Assembly: GCA_035079385.1 (NCBI GenBank) | Contig: JAVHKY010000015.1 | Span: 4,154,001 to 4,218,000, forward strand | Length of the DNA stretch: 64,000 bases | Direction of reading: 5' to 3' | Source: Aspidiotus rigidus | Taxonomy: Eukaryota > Arthropoda > Insecta > Hemiptera > Diaspididae | Shown here: positions 1 through 10,739 of the stretch, piece by piece | Layout of the letters: each line of letters begins with the position of its first letter | How positions within the stretch are numbered: the first letter of the stretch is position 1 | Made by a program: the position numbers and the translations under genes | The notes under the pieces: generated by a model | Told to the model about the DNA's origin: nothing | What the model saw: the letters and a program-made list of their open reading frames with translations, nothing else | The model's database searches: none

Positions 1-711
1 CTCGGGTCAGGAGATTTTTTCGTCATATTTCCTCTGTTCTGAACTTATGTGCATGATTCTATGCGAGCGTCCGCAGTCATTAATATCCTTTGGTTAGAAC
101 AAAACGCCACCAATCGCCTAAAAACTTCCGCATTGTTTCTCCATGTTCAAACAAAAAGGGGAAAAAAGGTTAAGAAAATTTGTCAAGAATCGGGATTCAG
201 CTCAAATCGACAAAAAGTTTTGTAGTTTTTTCCAACGAAAATTTTCTCATGTTCTACGTTTTCCAAAAAGAAAAAAAAATGAGCCAATTAAGGAAAAAAC
301 AACTTGATTGTCGTATTCATAGCTTAAGCCCAAAATCATACTGAAGATCCCTGCTCAATTGGCACAATAAATTAGCTGACTTCAAGTCGATAAAAAATTT
401 GTAGGCGTTGACTCAAAATTGACTTGAAATCAACGCGACAAATGAGTTGAAATGGAGAATTGATGTAATTTAACTCCATATTGACCTGACTCCTGCCTGC
501 ATGCAGTTAATTTTGACGCAATGTATCAAACCAAGATATGAAAAAAAGTCGACTTTAATCAATTTGAGTCGATTTTTGGTCACCACGAAATCGACAGTCG
601 ACATGGTTCATCGTCCTTTAACTTGCAATATTTACTCATCGACACAATCGTAACTTTAAAATCTTGATCCATACGTCCACTAATGTACGAATTCTCAAAT
701 TTCATTTCAAG
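1..711. other. Intron sequence upstream of vnd exon, no gene seen
   Basis: AT-rich non-coding sequence ending in an acceptor (TTCATTTCAAG at 701-711). Positions 360-620 carry scattered GTCGA and TTGACTTGAAATC motifs like those in the TCGA-dense block at 3765-5440. I see no coding potential. By inference it is the 3' part of an upstream vnd intron. Confidence 0.5.
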
Positions 712-840
712 GTTCGTCCGAAATCCATGGTAATACGACGCCGCCGCCGAGTTTCCTCTTCCCCAGTTCGTTACAAAACGTTCTCTCTACCAATGATTCA
801 ACTCTACAGAATTGGCCAACATCTTTAACGGAACTTCGAG
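712..840 (+). CDS. vnd: vnd/Nkx2.2-type homeobox gene, penultimate coding exon
   Basis: A 129-nt open segment bounded by an acceptor (AG at 710-711) and a strong donor (GTAAGT at 841-846). In the open frame it encodes a 42-residue low-complexity stretch rich in Ser, Pro and Thr that begins SSEIHGNTTPPPSF and ends TSLTELR. Both ends are phase 1. The final G at 840 joins the GT at 13741-13742 to make a Gly codon, so the frame runs directly into the homeobox exon ([10 protein letters not shown]). This phase match is the main evidence. It fits the linker between the N-terminal TN motif and the homeodomain of NK2 proteins. The TN motif itself is not in the window and should lie in an upstream exon. 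No known domain falls within this exon. Confidence 0.7.
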
Positions 841-2269
841 GTAAGTGATATTCCCAACTGTACCTAATTCAGTATATAGTCCATAAGTAAAAAAAAACGA
901 AAGCTCGAGATGACGTGCGGTGCAAAGTACGCAAACGTGCCCTAAATAATAACTGTTGAACGCGATGAAGACGTTGTCGGTAGATTAACTAAAAGCCCTT
1001 TTTACTTGTTGGTATATATCAGTTTCCACGACTTCGAATTAGGCGAGGATATTACGAGCAGCAAATTTGTTATGGTACATATAGTCGTCGGGGGAGTACC
1101 CAACGAAAAGAAGGTAGCATTTTTATTAAATAACGAGAAAACGCGCCCTCTTTAGGCTACTCGCATTCACAACAGTTCGACGTAGCAAAAAGTTAATATC
1201 TGTAAACGAGCTTCAGTAGGAGGGTAGAACACCGACGCGACGCTTCACTTCAGTCCCCCAAAGTTCAGAACGAGAGGCATTTACTGCGTGCCCTCTTACC
1301 CCCCGGTGATAATCCACTTAGTCTTTTTCTCGTTATTATTTTGTCCGAGATAAGGCTCGTGAGACGAGGCGATGTAGCTGGAATACTTCTTTTTCTTTCT
1401 CGCTCGCTCTCGCGAGATTTAATAAAAGACTTTTAAAGTCGACCGTGCGATTTCTTGCCATCTTTATACTTTGTATTTTCCGCTCAACCTTTAATAAAGA
1501 CAGCGAATTGTTTGAAAAATCAACACATTGTTTAGGATTAAATAATGAAAGCGACGTTCGTACCATCTAGTCATTAGTAACGTAAACGGAGGTTGGTGTT
1601 ATATTAGAAAAATCTAATTTAGTATAACCGACTCGGTTGCGAGCGAGCGCTTGTCAAATGCGAGTGCTGGGGTGAGAAGTGTGTTGTTGCGAAATCTGTA
1701 TTAGTCGTGAATAATTACCAAAGTGTGTAGTCAAACTCCCATGAACCTAGCTGAATATTACAGGCACCTAAATATCAAATCTTATTTTTTTCCTTTTTAT
1801 TACTTGACTCGTGCGGTATGCGGATTTACCACCCAGACTCCGCCTCGCTTACAATTTGAACATTTTTCAAAGTCTTTCTCGATTTGTCTGTGGCCTTCCA
1901 AATTTTCACAATATGACAGATACAATAGGTATATGAGAATAACAATTGTTAGAAAATTTGTCTTTGTATAGTCATAATATTGGAAATTCTTCAACAACTC
2001 TCCAAGGAAGTCCTTCTCGAGCTGGCATCGATATAGAATCGAAAAATTCTTCTGTGCTTTCAAGCTAAATTTCTAAAAGCACTGCGAAAAAATCATCTCG
2101 AAAAGATTTCTAAAAAAAGTTGAGTATTTTTGGAGTCTCTTTTCCGATGAACAGAAATTTTGAATTGAAAAAGTACCTACAGCCATGAATCAGGTTTTAT
2201 GTTGGAAATTAGCAGCATCCCGAGGACGTAAATGACTAATGGAAAAAAAAATACAAGCCTTCGAATTAA

Positions 2270-2775
2270 GAGTGTGCTTTACTTGTTCAGGAACTCCGAA
2301 ACAATGTACGATAAGTTGCATAAACATCCCCAAAAACCCTGCAAGGTTCGGGAAGCCAGTGGTCACTACGCGACGCTTGTCGATCGTGCGTGGGTTGTCC
2401 TCGTAACAAATGACGAGGAATGATTTTGCAAGGTCACACATCTCAGGGCTCCATTTTCCGACAAATTTTTTCGATCTTTGGAAATGTTGTACTGAAGGGT
2501 TCAACAAAAGGCGCTATCGGAACAGAATCCTAAATTTTGGCTCTAGAAGAATTTCACTCTCCTCAGAAAATACTCGTAGACGAATTTTTACCAATTTCAA
2601 CGTCTAATTGAAAATGTATCGAAAAAATTATTAATTCCGCTTCGATAGCGCTCCTGGTGGGACCTTTGTGGAAAATATTTCAATTATTCAGAAAGATCCG
2701 TTAAAAATTCGAGCAGTAAAATGTGATTTTCGGTACCGTGTTTTACGAGCATATTTTCACGAGTGAAGCACACCC
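2270..2775. mobile_element. TTAA-flanked MITE, family 1 copy 1
   Basis: Non-coding element of about 506 bp flanked on both sides by TTAA (2266-2269 and 2776-2779). Ends are inverted: the left end reads GAGTGTGCTTTACTTG and the right end is its near complement. A second copy lies at 10220-10718 and matches over its whole length with small indels. No transposase is encoded. The TTAA duplication suggests mobilisation by a piggyBac-like transposase; the GGG terminus would also suit a PIF/Harbinger-like source, so the superfamily is uncertain. Confidence 0.75.
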
Positions 2776-3039
2776 TTAATACTATTCTCTAAATTATAGT
2801 CGAACATAAATGGGTACCTAGAATATCAAACGAGGGGTGCTCCAAAGAGTAACCTCGAGTTCATAAATATTACATACAGTATAGGGGCCATTTTACCAAC
2901 GACGCTAAAAGTCATGTGACAGATTAAGCTCTGATTTAGCCAATCAGGCGCCTTTGGTGAAACTGGCCCTAGAACAATACGCTTGCGACTTCGGTTCAAC
3001 AACCACTATCTAGATATGAAAGCGACTAACCCAAAGACA

Positions 3040-3705
3040 TCACCTCTCTCAGAGATCGTCAAGTCCAAGTAATTTATAGAGGATACTCAGATTTCCAAGG
3101 AAATCTTGAGGATCAGTCCAGAAGGTCGTCTACCCACGTGTACCAATAATAAACATGACTCAATAACACTTGACTCGAAGGGAAACGATCAAGTTCGAAT
3201 TTGGACATGAATACCTCTGAAATGAGGGAATCCAGAGGGGAACCGATAGGGATACCTACCTCCCATTAAATTTTCAAAGATTCAGGGACCAGCAACTATT
3301 GAGCAGATCAAATCATTCTCACTCTAGAATATTAAATTCAACGAGCAGATCACCCGTACGTTGAATAGCTGAAGCCTTGGTGATACTCAGGAACAAACCA
3401 ACAACATCGAGTGAACAACGGGTCGAACCCGGAGGAAGATCAACATCTTTGAGGTTACCAGCCCAGGAGGCCAAATTCTTCACGGAGTAGGAAGACTCAA
3501 ACTCGACACAGAATTTAAACCACCGATTCAAAAATTTGATAAGGGAATAGGTGCAGGGAGAAGATACAAAGGATACGACGGGATGTATGGGAGTGTTCCA
3601 ACAACTCGTGTAGGAGAGGGAGGATGGGGTTAGGTTCAAGGAGACCACTTTTCACCGATGAAATTTTAATAATGAATTCACTCTTGCTGACAACACAATC
3701 ATGAG
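3040..3705 (-). pseudogene. Penelope-like element relic (PLE-B-like RT fragment)
   Basis: On the minus strand, 3319-3648 is an open stretch containing PVVSFVSSP, FESSYSVKNLASWAG and CSLDVVGLFLSITKASAIQR. These match line for line the reverse transcriptase of the PLE-B copies at 38.5 and 40.1 kb (motif A region, FDVVGLFPSIP). The match continues at nucleotide level through 3040-3300, covering the region that should hold the YxDD motif, but with frameshifts. Both ends are truncated and there is no terminal repeat. It is an old, inactive fragment in the vnd intron. Confidence 0.75.
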
Positions 3706-3764
3706 TTTGGGGTCCATAGAAAAGATACCTAGATACATTGACCGATATCGTAGTCCAGCCCTGT

Positions 3765-5440
3765 CTACGGTCGATTTGGCGTCGATTTTTTATCGACAAC
3801 GTAAATCGACTCTCGAGTCAATTTGGTTCCGCCCTAATGTCGATCGCAAATGGACTGGAAGTCGACTCATTATCGTTGTCGATATTGAGTCGACTTCCGA
3901 TATTGGATTAATATCGATCAAAAATCGAAGTCAATTTTTACAAGTTTTTGTCGTCCTAAAATTGACTGCTTGGAGTTGAATAAAAATTTTCTGGTAAAGT
4001 GTGCTAATCCACTTAAAATCGACCTAAAATCGACTTTGAACTGGAGTCAATATTGAGTCAACATTTTTCGACTGATTCAAAACGTCGATCTGTAATCGAT
4101 TTTGAGTCATGCCTCTTCAAATTTTCAATATAATCTGAATTCTTACGTCGGTGATATTCAATGCTCGTAAAATACTGACTTTGAATCGACCTGAAATCGA
4201 CGTCGATTTGAAGTCGACTACCGTACACTACCAGAAAACTACAAGTCGACTTGAAATCGACTGAGCAGAGCAGTCGATTATTTCCGCCCATGTCGACCGC
4301 TCTTTTTTACTATCGATTCATTGTCGTCGTCGAAATTGAGTTGATTCTTGGTATGGTAAGATTGAAATCGACCCAAAATTGACGTCGATTTCAGGTCGAT
4401 CTCGAGTCGACTTTTCGTCAACATAACGAGTCAATTTGTAGTGATGGGAACTATCGATAGTATCGATAGTTTATGGAAAAAACTATCGGGACTAACGATA
4501 GTTTTGCTACAAAAAAAACGGCGATAGTTGGAATTTTTTCTTTTTCTTATCAAAATCACGAAATTGGTGGTACAAGTTGATCGTGATAACAGGAAGAAAG
4601 AGACAGAAAGTCGAATCTCAGCATTGGGCGTGACTGAAAAGCTGATGGAAGCATGGAACCACGTTTTTATGATTTTTTCAAGTCGCTTCCATCATTGGTA
4701 ACACTGAGATGCATTTCTTGAAGAGTTTTTGAGAAAACAGCGATCAGGAGAAAGGTAGCTATCGTACATGTGGCAAAGGTACTTTTCTCTTGATCAACAT
4801 TTCTCTTATGAAAAACTGTCGGGACTATCGATAGCGTGAAACTATCGACTATCGCCTATCACTATCAATTTGGAATCGATTTGACGTCGAAGTCGGAGTC
4901 GATTTTTCCAAATTTTCTATCAATCTAAAATCAATTGCTCGGTTGCGTCAATTTCAAGCCAATTTTCTGGTAATGCACGCTAGTCGACTTCAAATCAACC
5001 TCAAATCGACGTCGAACTGGAGTCAATATTGAGTCAACATTTTTCAACTGATTCGAAACGTTGATCTGTAGTCGATTGTAAGCCACGCTTTACACATAAT
5101 CTGAATTCTTACGTTAATAAAATTACGATATTCAGCGTTCCTGAAAAACAAACTGATTGACTTTGAATCAACCTAATTTGAAGTCGACTGGGGTACATTA
5201 CCCGAAAACTACAAGTCGAATTGAAATTGACGCAAGCAGAGCAGCCTGTTTTAGGTCGACAAACAATTTTGAGAAGTTGACTCGAAATTAACCTGAAATC
5301 GACGTCGATTTCGGGTCGACATCCTTCTTCAATAATACCGGGAGTCGACTCAATTTTAACGTCGAAGATGAGTTGATAGTGGAAAAGTACGGTCGATCTC
5401 GAGTCGATACAGGCGGAACTAAATCGAGTCGAAATCGACG
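3765..5440. repeat. TCGA/GTCGAC-dense diverged repeat block
   Basis: The motifs TCGAC, GTCGA and AATCGAC occur every few tens of bases on both strands, far above the surrounding AT-rich background. Part of the block is duplicated about 976 bp apart: the string GGAGTCAATATTGAGTCAAC recurs near 4043 and 5019, with similar flanks including TAATCTGAATTCTTACGT. A hAT MITE (4439-4864) has split it. Open frames here are by-products of the motif and look non-coding. Similar but sparser motifs occur at 360-620. Confidence 0.6.
4439..4864. mobile_element. hAT-type MITE with 8-bp target duplication
   Basis: A 426-bp insert with imperfect inverted ends: TAGTGATGGGAACTATCG on the left and CGACTATCGCCTATCACTA on the right. 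It is flanked by a perfect 8-bp direct repeat TCAATTTG (4431-4438 and 4865-4872). The 8-bp duplication and TAGTG-like terminus are typical of the hAT superfamily. Repeated CTATCGATAG palindromes lie just inside both ends. No coding sequence remains, so it is non-autonomous. Confidence 0.85.
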
Positions 5441-5444
5441 TCCT

Positions 5445-5970
5445 GTTGCCCGCGAGATTGTTACGTCTAATGGCTTGATCCACCAACTATACTCGGTTCA
5501 CGTCAAGAACTATACTTCGCTTGTATTACATGGGAGAAGGGAATTTGTATCAAATGCATACAACTTTCCTTTCCCCTTGTAATACAAGAGTCTGTAAGGA
5601 ACCGCGCATAACCCATATCAGTCTGCCTTCCACGAGAGATTGATGATCTTAGAACATTTCAGCTTTGAAAGGGAAAACACAAGAACGTAACAAATTTTTC
5701 TTTTATTCCGAAGTCTAAAAATTCTCAAAAAGGTTCAAAAGAAAAATTTATCAAATCCTTCTGTTTTCCCTTTCAAAACTGATTATGATAGAACGTAGTT
5801 TTGAGGATTCCATCCAACTTATAAAATATTTGGCCAGAGTGAATGGACCTCGATCTTATGGTTCACAAAAGAATCGCGAGAAAATGTCTCGATTTGTCCA
5901 CCTCCTTCTCTCGTGAATTGAGCTGTTATAGTAGGAAGCGCTGGGTCAGGCTCCTGTTTCTAAGGCAGTG
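5445..5970 (+). pseudogene. Penelope-like relic split by an insertion
   Basis: Two short pieces match consecutive parts of PLE-B. Positions 5448-5500 translate as PVAREIVTSNGLIHQL, against PVAHKIAGFNSYIHRL in PLE-B. Positions 5808-5965 start TATTTGGCCAGAGTGAATGG and match the LARVNE...DLMVH...KRWIRL region. About 300 bp of unrelated sequence (5505-5808) separates them. The reading frame is broken and the fragment is inactive. Confidence 0.55.
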
Positions 5971-6059
5971 TTCCGTCTAGCCGTATAATACAACCTAATT
6001 TAGAAATCTACTAATCCGAAAGAGAAGAAGTGTTGATAACGTCACAGGTGTTGATACGT

Positions 6060-6700
6060 CATCAGGGCTGAGATCCCAAATAAAATGATACGGGATCTTT
6101 CCGGATCCAGATCTCACAGAACAAAAAAATACGGGATCTTTTCGGATCCGGATCTCGCAGAAAAAAAAATACAGTATCTTTTCGCATCCGGATCACGCAA
6201 AAAAAAAAAAAAAAGTACGGGATACTTTTGGATCCGGTTCTCGTTAGAAAATAAAATACGCCATTTTCTAGGAACTGAATGGAAAAATAATGGATATCCC
6301 TTAAAAAAATAGAGGATTATCCGTTATTTATTTATTTTTTTCCATGGAACATCCGTTATTTTTTTGACAGATCCTCTATTTTTGGGTGTTTCAAAGGATA
6401 TCCTCTATCTCAGTTGGATCTTGAAATACAGGATCTTTCCGGATCCAGGTCTAACAGAAGAAAAAAATACGGAATTTTTTGGATAGGAATCTCGCAGAAA
6501 AAAAAATACAGGATCTTTTCGGATCCGGATCTCATAGAACAAAAAAATACGGAATCTTTTCGGTTGCGGATCTGAGACCTCGAAAATATAGGATCGGATC
6601 CAGGTCCCGTTTCGGATCTCAGCCTGTACGTCACAAGCTTCATGACCTTATAGGCAAGTTCAAGCTGCAGACGTCACAAACTAATGACGGTACGGAGGGT
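6060..6700. repeat. GGATCC-bearing minisatellite with inverted flanks
   Basis: Units of about 40-46 bp built from GGATCTTTTCGGATCCGGAT, followed by CTCGCAGAA and an A-run, repeat across 6085-6265 and 6410-6620. They are separated by AT-rich sequence with ATCCGTTATT repeats. The block is bracketed by inverted sequences (GGCTGAGATCCC near 6066 and GGATCTCAGCC near 6613), each next to TACGTCA, which suggests the array sits inside a foldback element. The apparent ORFs are repeat translations and not genes. Confidence 0.65.
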
Positions 6701-8967
6701 GATGAAATCACAAGCTTGATGAGGTTACAAGCAGATCCAATGGATGATGATGACCTCACAAGAAAAATGTAGGAGCCGACTATTTAATCATCAGTACCCC
6801 CAGTTTCAGTAAGGGGTCGAAAATCCTCCACCACTGCCAAAGTTCGCTCTTCAGACGCATCACTAGCGGGCATATTTAAATTATTCGCCATCGGAATAGC
6901 GACGATATCACTGTGCGGGATGATTGAGTTAGTTTCCAAGCTGAAGTTCTCATTTATTTGGATGTTCGTTGTTGGGTCAGTTGCCTCTTATGTCGTGCTA
7001 GATGATGATTGTTGAACCGAAAGAGCACGCGTATTCATTTACAGAGTATTTCTCCCTCGAAGACAAGACTTCTTGTCATAGAGTCTACTTGACGTGCACA
7101 TTATCTTTTCAAGAGCCTGCAAAATTTCTCTCGAACAAAAGTTCCCTACGTGTAAAAGGATGTACGTACACTCAAAATATATTTTGCACAAGAGAATGAG
7201 AGACTTCATAATTATACGAGAATCTAGTTTCAATTTTCTCGAGTATGACAGATAACTCTTTCTCCACGCAGCCCCTCTATCTTCATCCCCCATCTTGTAC
7301 AAACTTACTTTGAAGAACATTTTCATATTTTCAAAAGAGCCGCTTGTACATGTACTCTGGGAAGCAATATATGTACTCGTATAGTACTGCACCCATACCA
7401 AAAATAGAGTAATATTTGTACGTAGGGAAGGCTCTAGATACGCACGTTGGTAATTCAAAATGGTATTTAACAATGAAAATAGCTATCAATAAAAATCTGC
7501 GGCATGCGGATTAGAATACTTGTCACAAAAGGAAATGTATCTGCCTTATCCCCCTTTTTTTTTCGCAAGCTCTTGCGTTCTTTTCTTTCGGGGGATAGGA
7601 CAGTACTCTGTATCACGCCCAATTTTCATCCCTCGTTAAATGAGTAAGGGTGGTTTTGATTGGTCGCATCCAGGTTTTCGGGTACCCTTGAACGCGAGAA
7701 TATTACAGCTGTAATTCCTTCGAGGACAGATGTTACACAAGTTCATAGAATCGCGAAGAATGGAGCTCTTTATATATTTGGATGATGGTGAAGTAGAGTG
7801 TAGCATTTTTTTTTTTTTTCTACGTACGATGTAAAAATGAGTCGACACTTTCAATAGTTTTTTTTTCTCGTCGAATTTTCGATTATTAATTGGTTAATTC
7901 GGAGTTTACGGAAAGGTTTTTTTTTCTCGCTTCGTTTTCGAGTGAGGATTGTTGGTAAATGGTTGCAGGATAAGAAGAGTTTAACGCGCTCGATGAAAAA
8001 AGTTGGAACGGTTTTTTCGGGGGGAGAAAAGAAAAAGTATACGATTTACATTCAAAGAGACTCTGCGAGATATTTATACTTACTAGACGCTCGATACGAT
8101 TCAAACCTAATTAAGTAATTACAATTGAATCCACCGAGATTTTCTGACCACGAATCGAAGATATAGGGAGAAATCTCGACTGTCGTTAATTGGCGCAAGA
8201 TAAACGAAGGAGGTCTACTCTCCAAATCATATTTAGAGAGGAGAATCATATGAAACACGAAAGTATCTTTGGAATATACTCGTAGACACCGAGAAACGAG
8301 CACGCACCCAACCGAAAGGATATTGCCCGAAAAATAATAGTGCAGCGAGATGACTCTACATGGAGAAAACATGAACGAAAACCGCATCAAAATGGTTTCA
8401 TTATCATCGAAAATGAGTACCTGTTGTTTAAATGGCCGCGCCCACGTCTTCCCTAGCGGAACAGCGTCTTCTATTCTCGTGGTCTTTCTCCGTCCATTTC
8501 TCCGCAAATAAATTATCTCCGAAATTCACGCGGGATGTTCGCAGGATCGTTTGAGTCAAATACTTCAAAAATTAACTATTACAAGTCGAATATTTTCTTG
8601 AAATTATTTCACGGAATACAAAATATGGGAGTTGGTAATCTGCACAGACTCATTGAGTAAACTGCACACACTACAATTTGCAAACACAAAAATGAAGCGA
8701 GTGAACTCTCTTGCAAGCCTTGTTCACTTTTTTGCCACCCAACTTCTCCGTATTGGTCTCATGTTTTTTTACACCCCGTTCTTTAGGTGGGTCGCCAGAA
8801 GCGATGAGGACGGTCGCTGTGCACCCACTGACAGTGCACCATCAAGTAACAAAATGTACTAATGTGTGAAACTTGTAGTAAGTATGATTACTGACTACAA
8901 GCAGCATTTTGTCTCCACAACTACTTGGAACAAAATTCAATGTTATTTCAAGTTGTGCTACACTCAA

Positions 8968-9406
8968 GGGTATGCTCTACCTAGTCACTCACACGTAGAC
9001 ACACACAAAATATGTATCACATGTTGCGATTTTTGCCCCGAGATAACTGATTAAATAAAGCATGAAATATCTTGAAACTTCGTATTTACGTAGACAAAAC
9101 TTAGGAAAATACGGCTAATTGGTTCACACGAACTAATTTTGTTCATTAATTGGAATTCAACGATTCGAAGATGGCCCCTTCAGACGTATGTTTAAACGTT
9201 TCCTGGAGATCATTCAAAATATTTCGCGATCTGTCAACTAATTAGCCGTATTTTCCTCAACTTCAAGAATAAATTACACCACGTTCCGAATCATTTTGTA
9301 CATTATTCGATATGTTATATGTGGGCAAAAATCACTACCCGCAACACACCATTTTGTGTAATACACGTGTATTTTCTGTGTGTGAGTGACTAGGTAGAGC
9401 ATACCC
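8968..9406. mobile_element. TTAA-type MITE, family 2, foldback
   Basis: Ends are long inverted repeats: GGGTATGCTCTACCTAGTCA at the left and its complement (TGACTAGGTAGAGCATACCC) at the right. Inner arms, such as AAAATACGGCTAATTGGTTC near 9106 and the complementary AATTAGCCGTATTTTC near 9240, make it a partial foldback. The right flank is TTAA (9407-9410) and the left is TCAA (8964-8967), a decayed duplication. It shares the first ten terminal bases with the element at 60424-60830. No protein is encoded. Confidence 0.7.
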
Positions 9407-9507
9407 TTAATCCTTGTAACACTCACTGTGACGAACCATTGGAAGTAAATAAACTACCATGTGTGAGAGTGTAACAATCAAGAAGCGCATGTTCAAAATT
9501 GAAGAAA

Positions 9508-9822
9508 TTAGGATGCACATACACACGTATTTGTTATGTGTCTATGTGCACCCCACAGAGTAAACCGAGGTCATCTTTGCTACACCTATAACGTTAACAA
9601 ATACGGGCATCATCCAAATTCGTAGTTTAGGTTCGCCTAACGCGTTGAGTGCGCGTCAAGCTCTGCATACAGCTGTACACAACGCAAATTGTTGAGTGTT
9701 GCAGATTCACCGCTCGGTTAACTGCGTCAGGCGAACCCTAAACTGCAAATTTAATTGATGCCCTTATCAGGAGCTCTCTTGGACGTACTTTGTCTACTCT
9801 GTGGTGCATCCTAATTTTTTCA
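9508..9822. repeat. Foldback (inverted repeat) element
   Basis: Left arm begins ATTAGGATGCAC and continues through CACAGAGTAAAC. The right arm has the complement, ending TGTGGTGCATCCTAAT near 9822. Inner arms GTAGTTTAGGTTCGCCTAAC (about 9624) and GGCGAACCCTAAACTGC (about 9732) also pair. A short insertion in the left arm (about 9520-9548) breaks the symmetry. Probably a non-autonomous DNA element; the family is unknown. Sequence at 8634-8700 and 9890-10010 is also mutually inverted (GTAAACTGCACACA against TGTGTGCAGTTTATT), so this whole stretch is nested foldbacks. Confidence 0.55.
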
Positions 9823-10219
9823 AATTCATCATGACTTGTAACACACTCATACATCTTTTAACTCAGTAATGAAATAATTTGTTTTATTTCAATGTGTGCA
9901 AAATACCTTGTGTGCAGTTTATTCACTTCATTTTTGTGTGTGCAAAATACACTGTGTTCAGATTACTCAAAATATTTCATACAATTTTCAAAAGTGTGTG
10001 CAAATTACATACGCCGGAAAATATAAAACTATAAGCCAATTAAAGACGGAGGTACATTTTTGTTTCATGAATTTAAAGAAAGAGAGAAAGTTGGACTAGC
10101 TGAGGACCTTTTGCAAAAACCTATTCCGCCACTCAAGAAGTTCAAACATTTTTCCTTATTGTAGAACTTCATTTCTTCCTCCACTTAGTATTGCTGTAAA
10201 CGTATCCGTTCTCATTCAA

Positions 10220-10718
10220 GGGTGTGCTTTACTTGTTTGGAAACTCCGAAACCGTGTACGATAAGTTGCATAAAGATCCCCAAAAACCGTACAAGGTTTG
10301 GTAAGCCAGCGGTTTCTGCGCGACGCTTGTCGAGGTGCGTGGGTAGTCCTTGTAACAAATGACAAGGAATGATTTTGTAAGGATACTTTTCAGAGCTCCA
10401 TTTTCCGATGAATTTTTTCGATTTTTGGAAATGTTGTACAGGAAGGTTCAATAGAAGGCGCTATCGGAACAGAATCCTGAATTTTGGCTTCAGAGGAATT
10501 TCATTCTCGTCAGAAAATAGACAAATTTTTACCAATTCCAACGTTTAATTGAGAAAGTATACGAAAAATATTGGAAATGCTGATTCGCTAACGCTCCTGG
10601 TTGGACCTTTCTGGAAAACATTTCAATTATTCAGAAAGATCCGTTGAAAATTCGAGCAGTGAAATGTGATTTTCAGTGCCATGTTTTACGAGCGAATTTT
10701 CACAAGTAAAGCACACCC
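10220..10718. mobile_element. TTAA-type MITE, family 1 copy 2
   Basis: Same family and orientation as the element at 2270-2775. The terminal inverted repeat is perfect over 16 bases: GGGTGTGCTTTACTTG at the left end and its complement CAAGTAAAGCACACCC at the right. Flanks have decayed to TCAA and TTAG. No coding capacity. Confidence 0.75.
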
Positions 10719-10739
10719 TTAGAAAAAAAGTTGATTTAA

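Noticed and set aside
1336..2607. Several ORFs of 60-105 codons on both strands near the start of the vnd intron
   Set aside because: No recognisable motifs; some are frames through the MITE at 2270-2775; composition follows local AT content.
3515..5582. ORFs of 70-125 codons rich in Ser, Arg, Asp and Ile
   Set aside because: They are translations of the TCGA-rich repeat, with repeated RSTIDVDFR-like strings in several frames.
6085..6772. Opposed ORFs with repeated DPDLAEKK and SGSGSEKI-like peptides
   Set aside because: Translations of the GGATCC minisatellite on each strand, with no start context or family.
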